A DNA stretch of 64,000 bases from Methanobacteriota archaeon (GTDB taxonomy: Archaea; Methanobacteriota; Methanobacteria; Methanobacteriales; Methanobacteriaceae). The notes below the pieces were generated by a model that worked only from the letters and a program-made list of their open reading frames with translations, made no database searches and had not been told where the DNA came from. Below are positions 1 to 7,330 of the stretch, in pieces (within the stretch, counting starts at the first letter, position 1; each line of letters opens with the position of its first letter). The stretch covers positions 129,439 to 193,438 of the forward strand of contig JAEYPF010000016.1 in assembly GCA_023411115.1 (NCBI GenBank), in the 5' to 3' direction. Both the position numbers and the translations under genes were made by a program.

Positions 1-1
1 A

Positions 2-220
2 TCTCCAATAAGCAATACCTATTTTTTACAGATAAAGGATGGAACTGGAAAAATTACAGCTGTAATATTTGATAGTGCAGTTCTCGATCTCGAAAAAAAT
101 AATTTAACTCCAACCTCATTTACAAATCACCGTGTGAAAATAACCGGGAACATAGTAGAATACAAAGGAAATATAGAATTGATTTTAAATGATGGAAAAT
201 CTGTAAAAATACTTGTTTAA
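2..220 (+). CDS. OB-fold nucleic-acid-binding protein, 3' end only
   Basis: An open frame runs in from the left edge and stops at TAA 218-220, giving the last 72 residues of a protein. The visible part contains KDGTGKI, a strand-rich core, VKITGNIVEYKG and a short C-terminal strand. This spacing is typical of the OB-fold found in archaeal single-strand DNA-binding and tRNA_anti-type proteins. The start and any other domains lie outside the window, so the exact role cannot be given. The fold assignment rests on pattern recognition only and is moderately sure. The next 820 bases carry no gene. Confidence 0.6.
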   Translation, partial: SPISNTYFLQIKDGTGKITAVIFDSAVLDLEKNNLTPTSFTNHRVKITGNIVEYKGNIELILNDGKSVKILV

Positions 221-464
221 TCCACTAGGGATCTCACTTCAAAACCAGAAGACGTATTAAAATTGCTAAAGCCATTCCAACTAAATAGTCCTGAATTAAA
301 TTTGATTTATTTTAATTTTAAAAAATGAATTATAAATTTTATTAAAAACTCTAAATGATGTCTAATGCATCACACTAATTTAAGCACCTAATAGAAATAT
401 GATCATCTTTTAAAGGTCATTTATACAAATGGAGAATGTGTACCCCTCACATTTAAAAATTGAA

Positions 465-795
465 GAAATGCTACGTATTTCCGAACTATCGAAAATTAAA
501 AATTTTCGCGGCGTGCAAAAAATTTTATTTTTTGCAGTTGCAAATCAAAGATTTGCAAACGTCAAAAATCATAGATTTTTTACAGATTTTCAAAGTTGAG
601 GAAATGCTTCGCATTTCCGAACCTTTCGAAATCTTTGATTTCGAATGCCGGTGGAAACATAGTTTCCTCGGCTCCGAATGCTACGCATTCGAGGGCCCGA
701 ACACAAGTGTTCGGCGGCTTAAAAAAATCCTTGATTTTTTTAAAGTTGAGGAAAATCTGTAATTTTCCGAACATTGAAAATCGAAGATTTTCAAA
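465..795. repeat. Tandem array of about 13 short hairpins (3-nt loops)
   Basis: The stretch is almost entirely back-to-back inverted repeats. Perfect ones include 490-508 (8-bp stem, loop AAA), 515-535 (9, TTT), 538-558 (9, AAA), 564-580 (7, ATA), 600-618 (8, TTC), 625-645 (9, TTT), 653-667 (6, ATA), 675-691 (7, TAC), 721-741 (9, CTT) and 774-794 (9, GAA). Imperfect ones lie at 465-481, 697-714 and 750-768. Arm sequences differ but the geometry is constant. A module TTGAGGAAA-hairpin-TTTCCGAAC recurs three times (462-486, 595-621, 745-771). Reading frames seen here on both strands are by-products of the palindromes. The rest of 221-1044 is plain AT-rich DNA. Confidence 0.9.
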
Positions 796-987
796 ATTTT
801 TAATAAAAATTGATTAATACATTAAAATATAAAATAGAAATGATGAAAATTACATTCATGACTTAATTGCAGTATAAAATCAACATAAATGAATTAGTAA
901 TTGATTAAAATTAATGAAAATTTTGCAGGGTTTAAAACCCAATTAATTAGTTAATATTGCTATACACAGCATAATTTCTAGGTTAAT

Positions 988-1002
988 ATACAATAATAAA
1001 AT
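988..1002 (+). promoter_or_regulatory. Putative TATA box of glmM
   Basis: The AT-rich run AATAAAATATAATC lies about 45 nt before the glmM start codon and matches an archaeal box A loosely. A transcript start some 25 nt downstream would leave a short leader carrying the AAGGTGA ribosome-binding site. The assignment is by position and composition only. Confidence 0.35.
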
Positions 1003-1044
1003 ATAATCAATATTTTTAGGACATTTTAGAGATAAGGTGAAAGA

Positions 1045-2391
1045 ATGAAAAGACTGTTTGGGACATTTGGGGTTAGAAGGCTTGCAAATACTGAATTAAC
1101 ACCAGAATTTGCATCAAAAATTGCTGCATCCTATGGAACACTTGTAAAGGGCAAAGTTGCAGTTGGGGGAGATACAAGAACATCCACAGAAATGATAAAA
1201 CATGCAGTAATAAGTGGTTTACTATCATCAGGGTGTGATGTTGTGGATCTTGGAATTTTACCAACACCAGCCCTGCAATTTGCTGTTAGGAATTATTATG
1301 AGGGTGGAATTATGATAACTGCTTCCCATAATCCTCCAAAGTATAATGGAATAAAATTAGTTGACTGTGATGGAATTGGAACTCCTGATGATATGGAAAT
1401 AAAGATAGAGGATATGTTTTTCAACGATAATCCAGATAGAGTGTCATGGAACGAAATTGGAGAAGTAGAAAATAACGACGGACTACTTGAAGAATACATC
1501 GAAAATGTGATAAACCGCGTTGATGCCGACGCAATTAAAGAAGCAAAATTAAAGGTAATTGTAGACTGTGGAAGCGGAGCAGCATGTTTTACAACTCCTT
1601 TTCTTTTAAGAAAATTAGGTTGCGAAGTAATTACCATGAACTGTCAGCCAGATGGATATTTCCCTGGAAGAGATCCTGAACCCACTGAGCCAAACCTTAA
1701 AGAGCTAATTGAAGTTGTAAAAGCAACTGGTGCAGACATTGGAGTTGCACATGATGGGGATGCAGATCGTACCATCTGTATCGATGAAAAAGGTAACTTT
1801 GTTTTTGGTGATAAATCATTTGCACTCGTTGAAAAATACATGTTAAAGGAAAATAATGGCGGATTAATTGTTACAACAGTTGCAACATCTTCTGCAATTT
1901 ACGATATAGCAAATGAATATAACGGCGAAGTTATTGCAACAAAAGTTGGAGATTTAATTGTTGCAAGAGAATTAAAAGATAAAAATGGCCTATTTGGTGG
2001 AGAAGAAAATGGGGGGTTAATATTCCCTGATTTTGTTTATGGAAGAGATGCTGCCCTTTCAACTGCCAAGGTTATCGAAATAATCGCAAAAACTGGAAAA
2101 CCTCTTTCAAAGCTTATAGAAGAGTTACCTGTTTATTACTCAGAAAAAATGAAAATAGAATGTCCTGATGAACTAAAACAGGAAGTAATGCAAAAAATTG
2201 CAGAAGAAACCAGTGAATTTGAAGTGGATACAACCGATGGAGTTAAAATAATCAAAGAAGAAGGATGGATTATAATAAGGCCATCTGGAACAGAACCCAT
2301 ATTTAGATGCTTTGCAGAGGCTAAGACAAAAGAAGAAGCCAAAGAAATGGCTGAATGGGGGATATCACTGGTTAAGAAATATTTAAAATAG
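1045..2391 (+). CDS. glmM: Phosphoglucosamine mutase (GlmM-type phosphohexomutase)
   Basis: This 448-residue protein has the full length and all signature motifs of the alpha-D-phosphohexomutase family. The phosphoserine loop ITASHNPP has its catalytic serine at about residue 94. The metal-binding loop DGDADR is at 237-242, and the phosphate-binding loop RPSGTEP is near 412-418. GlmM converts glucosamine-6-phosphate to glucosamine-1-phosphate for UDP-GlcNAc, a precursor of pseudomurein and glycans. Several archaeal relatives also act on mannose or glucose phosphates, so the substrate is less certain than the family. The start is set by AAGGTGA, 5 nt before ATG. It appears to be a single-gene unit. 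Confidence 0.88.
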   Translation: MKRLFGTFGVRRLANTELTPEFASKIAASYGTLVKGKVAVGGDTRTSTEMIKHAVISGLLSSGCDVVDLGILPTPALQFAVRNYYEGGIMITASHNPPKYNGIKLVDCDGIGTPDDMEIKIEDMFFNDNPDRVSWNEIGEVENNDGLLEEYIENVINRVDADAIKEAKLKVIVDCGSGAACFTTPFLLRKLGCEVITMNCQPDGYFPGRDPEPTEPNLKELIEVVKATGADIGVAHDGDADRTICIDEKGNFVFGDKSFALVEKYMLKENNGGLIVTTVATSSAIYDIANEYNGEVIATKVGDLIVARELKDKNGLFGGEENGGLIFPDFVYGRDAALSTAKVIEIIAKTGKPLSKLIEELPVYYSEKMKIECPDELKQEVMQKIAEETSEFEVDTTDGVKIIKEEGWIIIRPSGTEPIFRCFAEAKTKEEAKEMAEWGISLVKKYLK

Positions 2392-2410
2392 ATTTTAATT
2401 TCTTATTCCT

Positions 2411-2602
2411 TTATTTCATTTTTCCTATAGCTTTACTTATATCTATAGGCGAATGATACTCTTTTTCTCGTAAACTTCCTAAAATATTTAAAACCGGCCT
2501 ATCTGCTCCATTATCTTCAGCCTGTCGAATTATATCCTGTTTACTTGCAGGGAATTTTATACCTTTTAGATAGAATTCTACCTGTGCAGGACTTACTTTC
2601 AC
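2411..2602 (-). CDS. DUF2795-like small protein
   Basis: A 63-residue protein starting with GTG, preceded at 4-6 nt by GGTGG. It shows a pattern I associate with DUF2795: a short helix with YLKGIKFPASKQDIIRQA, then a central NGAD, a helix ending SLREKEY, and a closing SPIDISKAIG. Such domains are small helical folds of unknown biochemical role, sometimes fused to other modules. It is convergent with glmM, with 19 nt between the stops. Function is unknown; the family call is from memory of the consensus and moderately sure. Confidence 0.65.
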   Translation of the reverse strand: MKVSPAQVEFYLKGIKFPASKQDIIRQAEDNGADRPVLNILGSLREKEYHSPIDISKAIGKMK

Positions 2603-2704
2603 ATTACCACCTTCATCTTAGTAAAAAAATCATAATCATAATAAATATTAACACTTCAACTATCAGAACAATCATTATGAATTAATTTTGGAAAATAAGC
2701 ATGA

Positions 2705-2818
2705 AGTGGAAGAATATCCTACAAATCCCTTTGATTTTCCCTCTGTCGATATCTCAGGCTTCACCCTGAAATAGCATTAGGTTCCATCTCCAGAACTTTA
2801 TAGGATACTCTTCCGAAG
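2705..2818 (-). ncRNA. Candidate structured non-coding RNA, unknown class
   Basis: A 14-nt arm at 2708-2721 pairs with 2801-2814 with a single G-U position, closing about 80 nt. Inside, on the minus strand, are a 7-bp hairpin (CAGG...CCTG around 2755-2774) and weaker helices near 2722-2740 and 2780-2797. The region is visibly less AT-rich than its flanks and has no reading frame. A TATA-like ACTTTTTTATAG (minus strand, 2837-2848) sits about 24 nt before the 5' arm, and a T-rich stretch follows the 3' arm. Strand is inferred from these signals. I do not recognise an Rfam family. Confidence 0.45.
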
Positions 2819-2825
2819 TTACCTA

Positions 2826-2856
2826 TGATCATCAAACTATAAAAAAGTTATGATCA
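2826..2856 (-). promoter_or_regulatory. TATA box flanked by a TGATCAT inverted repeat
   Basis: On the plus strand TGATCAT (2826-2832) and ATGATCA (2850-2856) bracket the TATA-like run at 2837-2847. The spacing to the start of the candidate RNA at about 2818 is right for an archaeal promoter. The symmetric flanks could be an operator. Inference from sequence only. Confidence 0.35.
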
Positions 2857-2939
2857 CTTAAAAATTATTTATTATTTTTAAATTCTGAAAATTCGTAGAG
2901 TTATAAAATAATATTACAAAAAAGAAATATCCGTTAGTT

Positions 2940-3152
2940 TTACCTGTAGAATCCATAAAACTCAGCACAATGCGCACAGAATGGATATTTTCCCTGCCAG
3001 TAATAGCTTTCATCATCCTCATTGATGTTAAATTTCTTATGGCAGATGTAACAGACTTCGATTTTTTCAGGCTTTTCTTCTGTTTCTTCGCTGCAGATAA
3101 TTTCTTCTTCTTTTTTGGTTTTATCGTTATTTTCCATGTTATCCCGACCCAT
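2940..3152 (-). CDS. Small protein with paired CxxC motifs (zinc-binding)
   Basis: A 70-residue protein with a very acidic, lysine-rich first half and a C-terminal half carrying CYIC and CAHC about 27 residues apart. This is the layout of a treble-clef or rubredoxin-like zinc knuckle. The motif is followed by an aromatic tail. The start may instead be the internal ATG at 3137; neither has a strong ribosome-binding site. No family is recognised, and a zinc-binding role is inferred only from the cysteines. It lies alone between AT-rich spacers. Confidence 0.6.
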   Translation of the reverse strand: MGRDNMENNDKTKKEEEIICSEETEEKPEKIEVCYICHKKFNINEDDESYYWQGKYPFCAHCAEFYGFYR

Positions 3153-3326
3153 ATCTTAAAATACCATTAATTTGATTTATATTTAAGAATTGAATGATAT
3201 AGCTAATTTTTAAAATATAATTTATAATACTATACTCAAATTAAACTTAAATTTTATGCCTATGACTTTTGAATTTTAAATGAAAAATCAATAAAAATAT
3301 TATGTTTTAAAAACAAATAGAACACT

Positions 3327-3896
3327 ATGACAAATAAAAGAAGAAAAGTGGCATGGGGAATAACAGGAAGCGGCGATAAACTGGTAAAAATAACAAATAT
3401 CGTTAGAGAGATAAAAGAAAAGTACGAAGATGAATTTGAAATACGGGCATATGTATCGAAAGCAGGAGACCAAGTTTTAAAATATTATGGCCTTTTTAAG
3501 CCACTGGAAATAGATTTCGACAGGCTTTGGATTGAAATTAATGCCAATGCACCATTTTTAGCAGGGGAAATACAGCTTGGGTCCTATGAATTCATGATAA
3601 TTGCTCCTGCTACTTCCAATACAGTTGCAAAGATAGCATTAAGGATAGGTGATTCATTGATTCCTAATGCAGCAATTATGGGCCAGAAAGCAAACATTCC
3701 CATCTACATACTGCCATCTGATCTTGAAGCTGGGGTTACCGTAACACAACTTCCTGATGGAAGCGATCTTGAATTAATAATAAGAGAAGAAGACGTGGCA
3801 CACGTTAAAAAGCTAGCCAGCATGGGTATTCATATATTAAAAAGTCCCGAAGAGATTTATGAGGTTTTTGAAAAGCACTCAAAAATTTCTCAATGA
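3327..3896 (+). CDS. afpA: Archaeoflavoprotein AfpA / dihydromethanopterin reductase-like flavoprotein
   Basis: A 189-residue flavoprotein of the FMN-binding HFCD family. It has the N-terminal WGITGSGDK loop that binds phosphate, an APATSNTVAKIALRIGD motif that binds flavin, and a PIYILPSD segment. This is the pattern of archaeoflavoprotein AfpA, which takes electrons from ferredoxin; relatives were also described as acceptor-dependent dihydromethanopterin reductases. There is no clear ribosome-binding site and a TATA-like run lies close upstream, so a leaderless transcript is possible. Its last codons and TGA stop lie inside a 12-bp hairpin (3880-3906), suggesting the hairpin rewrote the C-terminus. 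Confidence 0.75.
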   Translation: MTNKRRKVAWGITGSGDKLVKITNIVREIKEKYEDEFEIRAYVSKAGDQVLKYYGLFKPLEIDFDRLWIEINANAPFLAGEIQLGSYEFMIIAPATSNTVAKIALRIGDSLIPNAAIMGQKANIPIYILPSDLEAGVTVTQLPDGSDLELIIREEDVAHVKKLASMGIHILKSPEEIYEVFEKHSKISQ

Positions 3897-3958
3897 GAAA
3901 TTTTTGGTGCGTCAAAATTAAAAATTTTGACAGCATTCGAATAAATGAAATTTATTTG
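3880..3958. repeat. Three consecutive short hairpins after afpA
   Basis: Perfect inverted repeats occur at 3880-3906 (12-bp stem, loop AAT), 3911-3931 (9-bp, loop AAA) and 3938-3958 (9-bp with one G-T, loop GAA). Their geometry is the same as in the array at 465-795. The first overlaps the afpA stop codon. They could serve as terminator structures, but no T-run follows directly. Confidence 0.8.
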
Positions 3959-4052
3959 GTACATTAAATCAAAGATCAAAAAGCACACAAATCTCAGATT
4001 GGAAGCTTAAAAAATGAAAATAGTTAATTATTATTTGTCTCGAGTTTGGATA

Positions 4053-4397
4053 TTAATGTATACTTGATCGTGGCGCAGCGTCCCTTATCTGTAAAGTAAC
4101 CTGAAATTTGTAGTTAGATCCGCTTTCCTCTTCTGTTAGATCGGATACTCCTCTAAAATAGTGATTCCATCTATCCCCAGAATCAGCAATATCCATTCCA
4201 AGAGATTCCATGTCATTTAAGCCAGAGAAAAATTGATATACGTCTATTAACTCGCTTCTTGGAGCTTTGATGTTTATCTGCACTACCCCGCCCGTTTTAT
4301 TTAAAAATCTAACATAGTCTTCCTTTATTTTAATCATATTTTCTTTAAATCGTTTTTCTCCACCTTCTTTTAGAAACACAACATCTGATTCGCTCAT
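4053..4397 (-). CDS. Conserved hypothetical protein
   Basis: The protein is 114 residues when started at the ATG at 4397, which has AGAGGT 6 nt upstream; a longer frame to 4436 has no such site. It is mixed alpha/beta, begins MSESDVVFLKEGGEKRF, and includes WNHYFRGVSDLTEEESG near the middle of its second half. There are no cysteines, signal peptide or membrane segments. I do not recognise a family. The even distribution of charged residues and the good start support a real cytoplasmic protein. It is transcribed towards afpA. Confidence 0.65.
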   Translation of the reverse strand: MSESDVVFLKEGGEKRFKENMIKIKEDYVRFLNKTGGVVQINIKAPRSELIDVYQFFSGLNDMESLGMDIADSGDRWNHYFRGVSDLTEEESGSNYKFQVTLQIRDAAPRSSIH

Positions 4398-4587
4398 AAA
4401 ACGACCTCTTTTTATTATATTAATAATTATGAGCATGAAAATATAAATTTCTTTCTATTTAATAATTTTAGATTGAGCCGAAAATTAATTTAAAATACTG
4501 AAAAAATGTTAAAATATAAAAAATCATGGAAACTTAACTTGAAATGTATATTAATCCCATTTTATGGAAATAAGTAAAAAATAATAA

Positions 4588-5076
4588 TTAAAGTTTGTAT
4601 CCAAATTCCCTTAAAAAATTCTTTCTGTACTCTTCATCCTCCTTATTTTCAATCCCTTTGGGTTTAAATCCATCTATAACCCCTAATATACCCTTTCCTT
4701 GTTCTGTTTCAGCAATTATTATCTGAACTGGATTTGCAGTTGCACAGTAAAGATGTACGACCTCAGGCACACTCATTATGCGCTGTATAATGTTGATTGG
4801 ATAGGCATTTTTAAGAAATATCAAAAAAGAATGACCACATCCAATTTCAAACATTTTATCGCCTGCAAGCTTAGTAAGAGTTTCATTGTTACCTGATTTC
4901 CTAACTAAACAATGTCCTGAGGCTTCACTAAATGCCAACCCAAATTCAGCGTCTGGTACTGTATTTACAATTGATTCATGTAGATCTTCAACTGTTTTTA
5001 TAAAGTGGCTCTGACCTAAAATTAAGTTACAATCTTCTGGAGCTTCCAATTTTATAATCTTAGTTTCAAATTCCAT
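4588..5076 (-). CDS. Adenosine-specific kinase (DUF355 family)
   Basis: A 162-residue protein matching the archaeal DUF355/adenosine-specific kinase family along its whole length. It has the N-terminal ILGQSHFIKTVEDLHE, the central FGLAFSEASG followed by GNDE-like residues, the HSFLIFLKNAYPINI helix, and the VHLYCATANPVQIIIAE segment ending in GVIDG. Family members are small homotrimers reported to bind adenosine or AMP, but the physiological role is poorly defined. The start ATG is preceded by an ATTAGGGATTAAT region, a weak ribosome-binding site. It stands alone. Confidence 0.8.
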   Translation of the reverse strand: MEFETKIIKLEAPEDCNLILGQSHFIKTVEDLHESIVNTVPDAEFGLAFSEASGHCLVRKSGNNETLTKLAGDKMFEIGCGHSFLIFLKNAYPINIIQRIMSVPEVVHLYCATANPVQIIIAETEQGKGILGVIDGFKPKGIENKEDEEYRKNFLREFGYKL

Positions 5077-5245
5077 ATTAATCCCTAATATTTCTATGAA
5101 ATTTACAGTATTAATTTAATGCTTATCCACTGTTGGTTTTAAATAAGCTGATGAAAATTAAATTTGAAATAGATACCAGTAACCTGTCCAATAACAGTTA
5201 ATAATTAATAAAATGAGCTTCAATATTATTTAAACGGTGATAAAT

Positions 5246-5815
5246 ATGAAAAAGTCAATTGGTGCAAAAACAATTGTATATCCTACTCCAGTTTTTATCA
5301 TTGGAACCTATGATAAAAATGGGAAGCCAAATGCTATGAATGCGGCTTGGGGAGGTATATCCTGCTCTGCTCCTCCATGCGTTTCAATTTCTTTAAGAGA
5401 AGCTACCTATACCCATGGAAATATTGTAGATAAAAAATCATTCACAGTAAATATTCCTTCTGAAAATTATATTAAAGAAGCAGACTATTTTGGAATTGCA
5501 TCGGGAAAAAATGAGGATAAATTTGCTGCAACTGAATTAACACCTGTTAAAAGCGAACTTGTAGACGCCCCATACATTAAAGAATTTCCAATTGTTTTGG
5601 AATGTAAATTAGTTAATACTACAGAATTAGGGTTACATACACATTTTACAGGCGAAATAATGGATGTAAAGGTAAATGAAGATTTACTTGATAATGGAAA
5701 CCCTAATATAGAACAGATCAAACCATTCCTGTATGATCCTTCATCCAGCACCTATTATGGTATTGGTAAATATCTTGGAAAAGCATTTTCAATTGGAAAA
5801 GATATAAAAAAATAA
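5246..5815 (+). CDS. Flavin reductase-like FMN-binding protein
   Basis: A 189-residue protein of the flavin reductase (split-barrel) family. It starts with KKSIGAKTIVYPTPVFIIGTYD, then PNAMNAAWGGISCSAPPCVSISL, the standard flavin-binding region, then HGNIVDKKSFTVNIPS. The ATG at 5246 is chosen because GGTGAT lies just upstream; a GTG nine bases earlier is part of that site. Such proteins bind FMN and act as NAD(P)H- or F420H2-dependent reductases or small electron carriers. The partner cannot be read from context. Confidence 0.8.
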   Translation: MKKSIGAKTIVYPTPVFIIGTYDKNGKPNAMNAAWGGISCSAPPCVSISLREATYTHGNIVDKKSFTVNIPSENYIKEADYFGIASGKNEDKFAATELTPVKSELVDAPYIKEFPIVLECKLVNTTELGLHTHFTGEIMDVKVNEDLLDNGNPNIEQIKPFLYDPSSSTYYGIGKYLGKAFSIGKDIKK

Positions 5816-6150
5816 TTTAAGATATTCAGTCCAATTATAATAAAAATCAATAGCATATAAATATTGTATGAATCTATAGCATCCATTTATAAATATTTAG
5901 CTAATTTAAATACCTTTCAAGTTCTTTTTTTTATAATTTAAAATAAAAATAGTACCAAATTATGTTTGAAGGACATACATTAAAATATTAAACCATAAAT
6001 TACGGCTTATTTTTTGAAAATATTTTTAATTAGAATCTATTTATTTAAAAGACCAATCTATAAATATTAACCTTATTCAGTTATTTTAATACCTTATAAA
6101 AAAGCTTTAAATAAAAAAATAAGATTTAAAAGAGTATATTTTCGGATTTT
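5816..6150. other. AT-rich intergenic region, start of duplicated upstream block
   Basis: No gene is visible. From about 5990 onward the sequence resembles the region upstream of the second endopeptidase copy (from about 7080): shared ATTTATTTAAAA, TTTTAATAC and AAAAATAAGAT segments occur in the same order. The tandem duplication therefore included at least 250 bp of upstream DNA. Confidence 0.5.
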
Positions 6151-6180
6151 AAACCAAAATATTTATATATAATCCATAAT
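6144..6180 (+). promoter_or_regulatory. Promoter of endopeptidase copy 1
   Basis: The box A ATTTATATATAATCC (about 6161-6175) is preceded by TTTTAAACCAAAA, shared with copies 2 and 3. A GGATT/AATCC inverted repeat brackets it. The conserved GAACATTATCTTGTCC some 20 nt downstream probably marks the transcript start. Confidence 0.65.
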
Positions 6181-6288
6181 TGAACATTATCTTGTCCAGA
6201 AACTTTAAAAAACTTCTAAAATTTGATAAAACAAATTTTTTAAAGTACAAATTTAGTAGGTGTAGTTTTTGGATTTGGAGGCGGTAAA

Positions 6289-6977
6289 ATTAAGGTAAAG
6301 GTTTTGTTAGCAATGCTCATCATTTTTAATATGGCATTGATTAGTTTAGATAGTATATACGCCACTACAGAGACTGAAAACACAACTTATCTTAATTCAA
6401 CCCAGGAAATAACTGAAAACAGAGCAAGCAGTACAATGAAAACCCGAATTTAAATGACAACACAGCTACAACTGGTACTACGAGTTCAAACGTAAAAAGT
6501 ACACCAGTATCAGTGCCTGTCTCGATACAACAGTACCTTAAAGTAACTAAAAATTGCCAGGCAGCTGATTCACAGATTAAATCACTGGCAGTATCCATAA
6601 CAAAGGGCAAAATTACAACATACGACAAATCAGTGGCGATTTTTAACTGGGTAAGAGATAATTTGAGTTATTCCTTCTATTACAATACAAAATATGGGGC
6701 TGTAAGTACTCTTGCTAAACGGACGGGAAACTGTTGTGATACTACTCATCTAATGGTAGCCCTTTTAAGGACAATAGGAATTCCGGCGCGATATGTACAC
6801 GGTTACTGTAAATTTTCAAGCGGGAACAGTTATGGTCATGTCTGGGCACAGGTATATATAGATGGTAAATGGTATACTGCTGATGCAACCGGTTCTAGCA
6901 ATACACTTGGCGTTATAAAAAATTGGAATACTGCAACAGCTAAAATATACAGTACATATGCTTCTTTACCATTTTAA
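6289..6977 (+). pseudogene. Frameshifted secreted transglutaminase/pseudomurein endopeptidase-like gene (copy 1)
   Basis: The first frame encodes a signal peptide like those of the two downstream copies, then stops at TAA 6451. The same protein continues in another frame, entered around 6430, through a Thr/Ser/Asn linker. It then has a transglutaminase-like domain with the catalytic set GNC, YGHVWAQ and ADATG and the family ending TYASLPF. No glycosidase domain or pseudomurein-binding repeat is present, so this is a short form. A one-base shift splits it. From 6513 (GTG) the catalytic part alone could be made but without export. The first frame has no ATG/GTG/TTG near the GGAGG site; ATT at 6289 is placed where a start is expected. 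An assembly error is the alternative. Confidence 0.65.
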
Positions 6978-7079
6978 GCGTGTGTATTAATTTATTTTTT
7001 AAAATTGAAGTACAAAAGCTTTACTATAAAGCATTTAAAGGTTAAATAAAGAAACATTAAATCAACTATGGTAACTTAT

Positions 7080-7330
7080 TTTTCCAAAATATCTCTAATT
7101 AGAACTTATTTATTTAAAAAAGCAACCCCTAGATTTTAACTCTATTAAGTCACTTTAATACATTATAAGCTTGTTTTAAATGAAAAAATAAGATATTAAA
7201 GGGTGTTTTTCACAGTTTTGGACCAAAAGATTTATATAATCTGTGAAATTGAACATTATCTTGTCCAAAAACTTTAAAAAGTTTCTAAAATTTAAGAGAA
7301 TAAATCCTTAAAGTATGAAGCTTAGTAGGT
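7080..7330 (+). promoter_or_regulatory. Promoter and conserved leader of endopeptidase copy 2
   Basis: The TATA box TTTATATAAT (7231-7240) is enclosed by the inverted repeat TTTCACAG (7208-7215) / CTGTGAAA (7241-7248). It is followed by GAACATTATCTTGTCC and a leader of about 85 nt ending in GTAGGTGTGGTTTTTGG. Leader and promoter are strongly similar to those of copies 1 and 3. The repeat around the box is the likely operator. The rest of 6978-7330 has no gene. Confidence 0.6.

Noticed and set aside
465..795. CRISPR array
   Set aside because: There is no constant repeat separated by unique spacers; the units are hairpins with different arms and no cas genes are present.
460..817. Overlapping open frames on both strands of about 65-100 codons
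   Set aside because: They run through the hairpin array; palindromes create frames on both strands, the predicted peptides are Phe/Lys/Leu-rich repeats of each other, and no good ribosome-binding site precedes them.
2705..2818. Known RNA such as 5S, SRP, RNase P or a fluoride riboswitch
   Set aside because: Characteristic conserved bases of these families could not be placed, so the class is left open.
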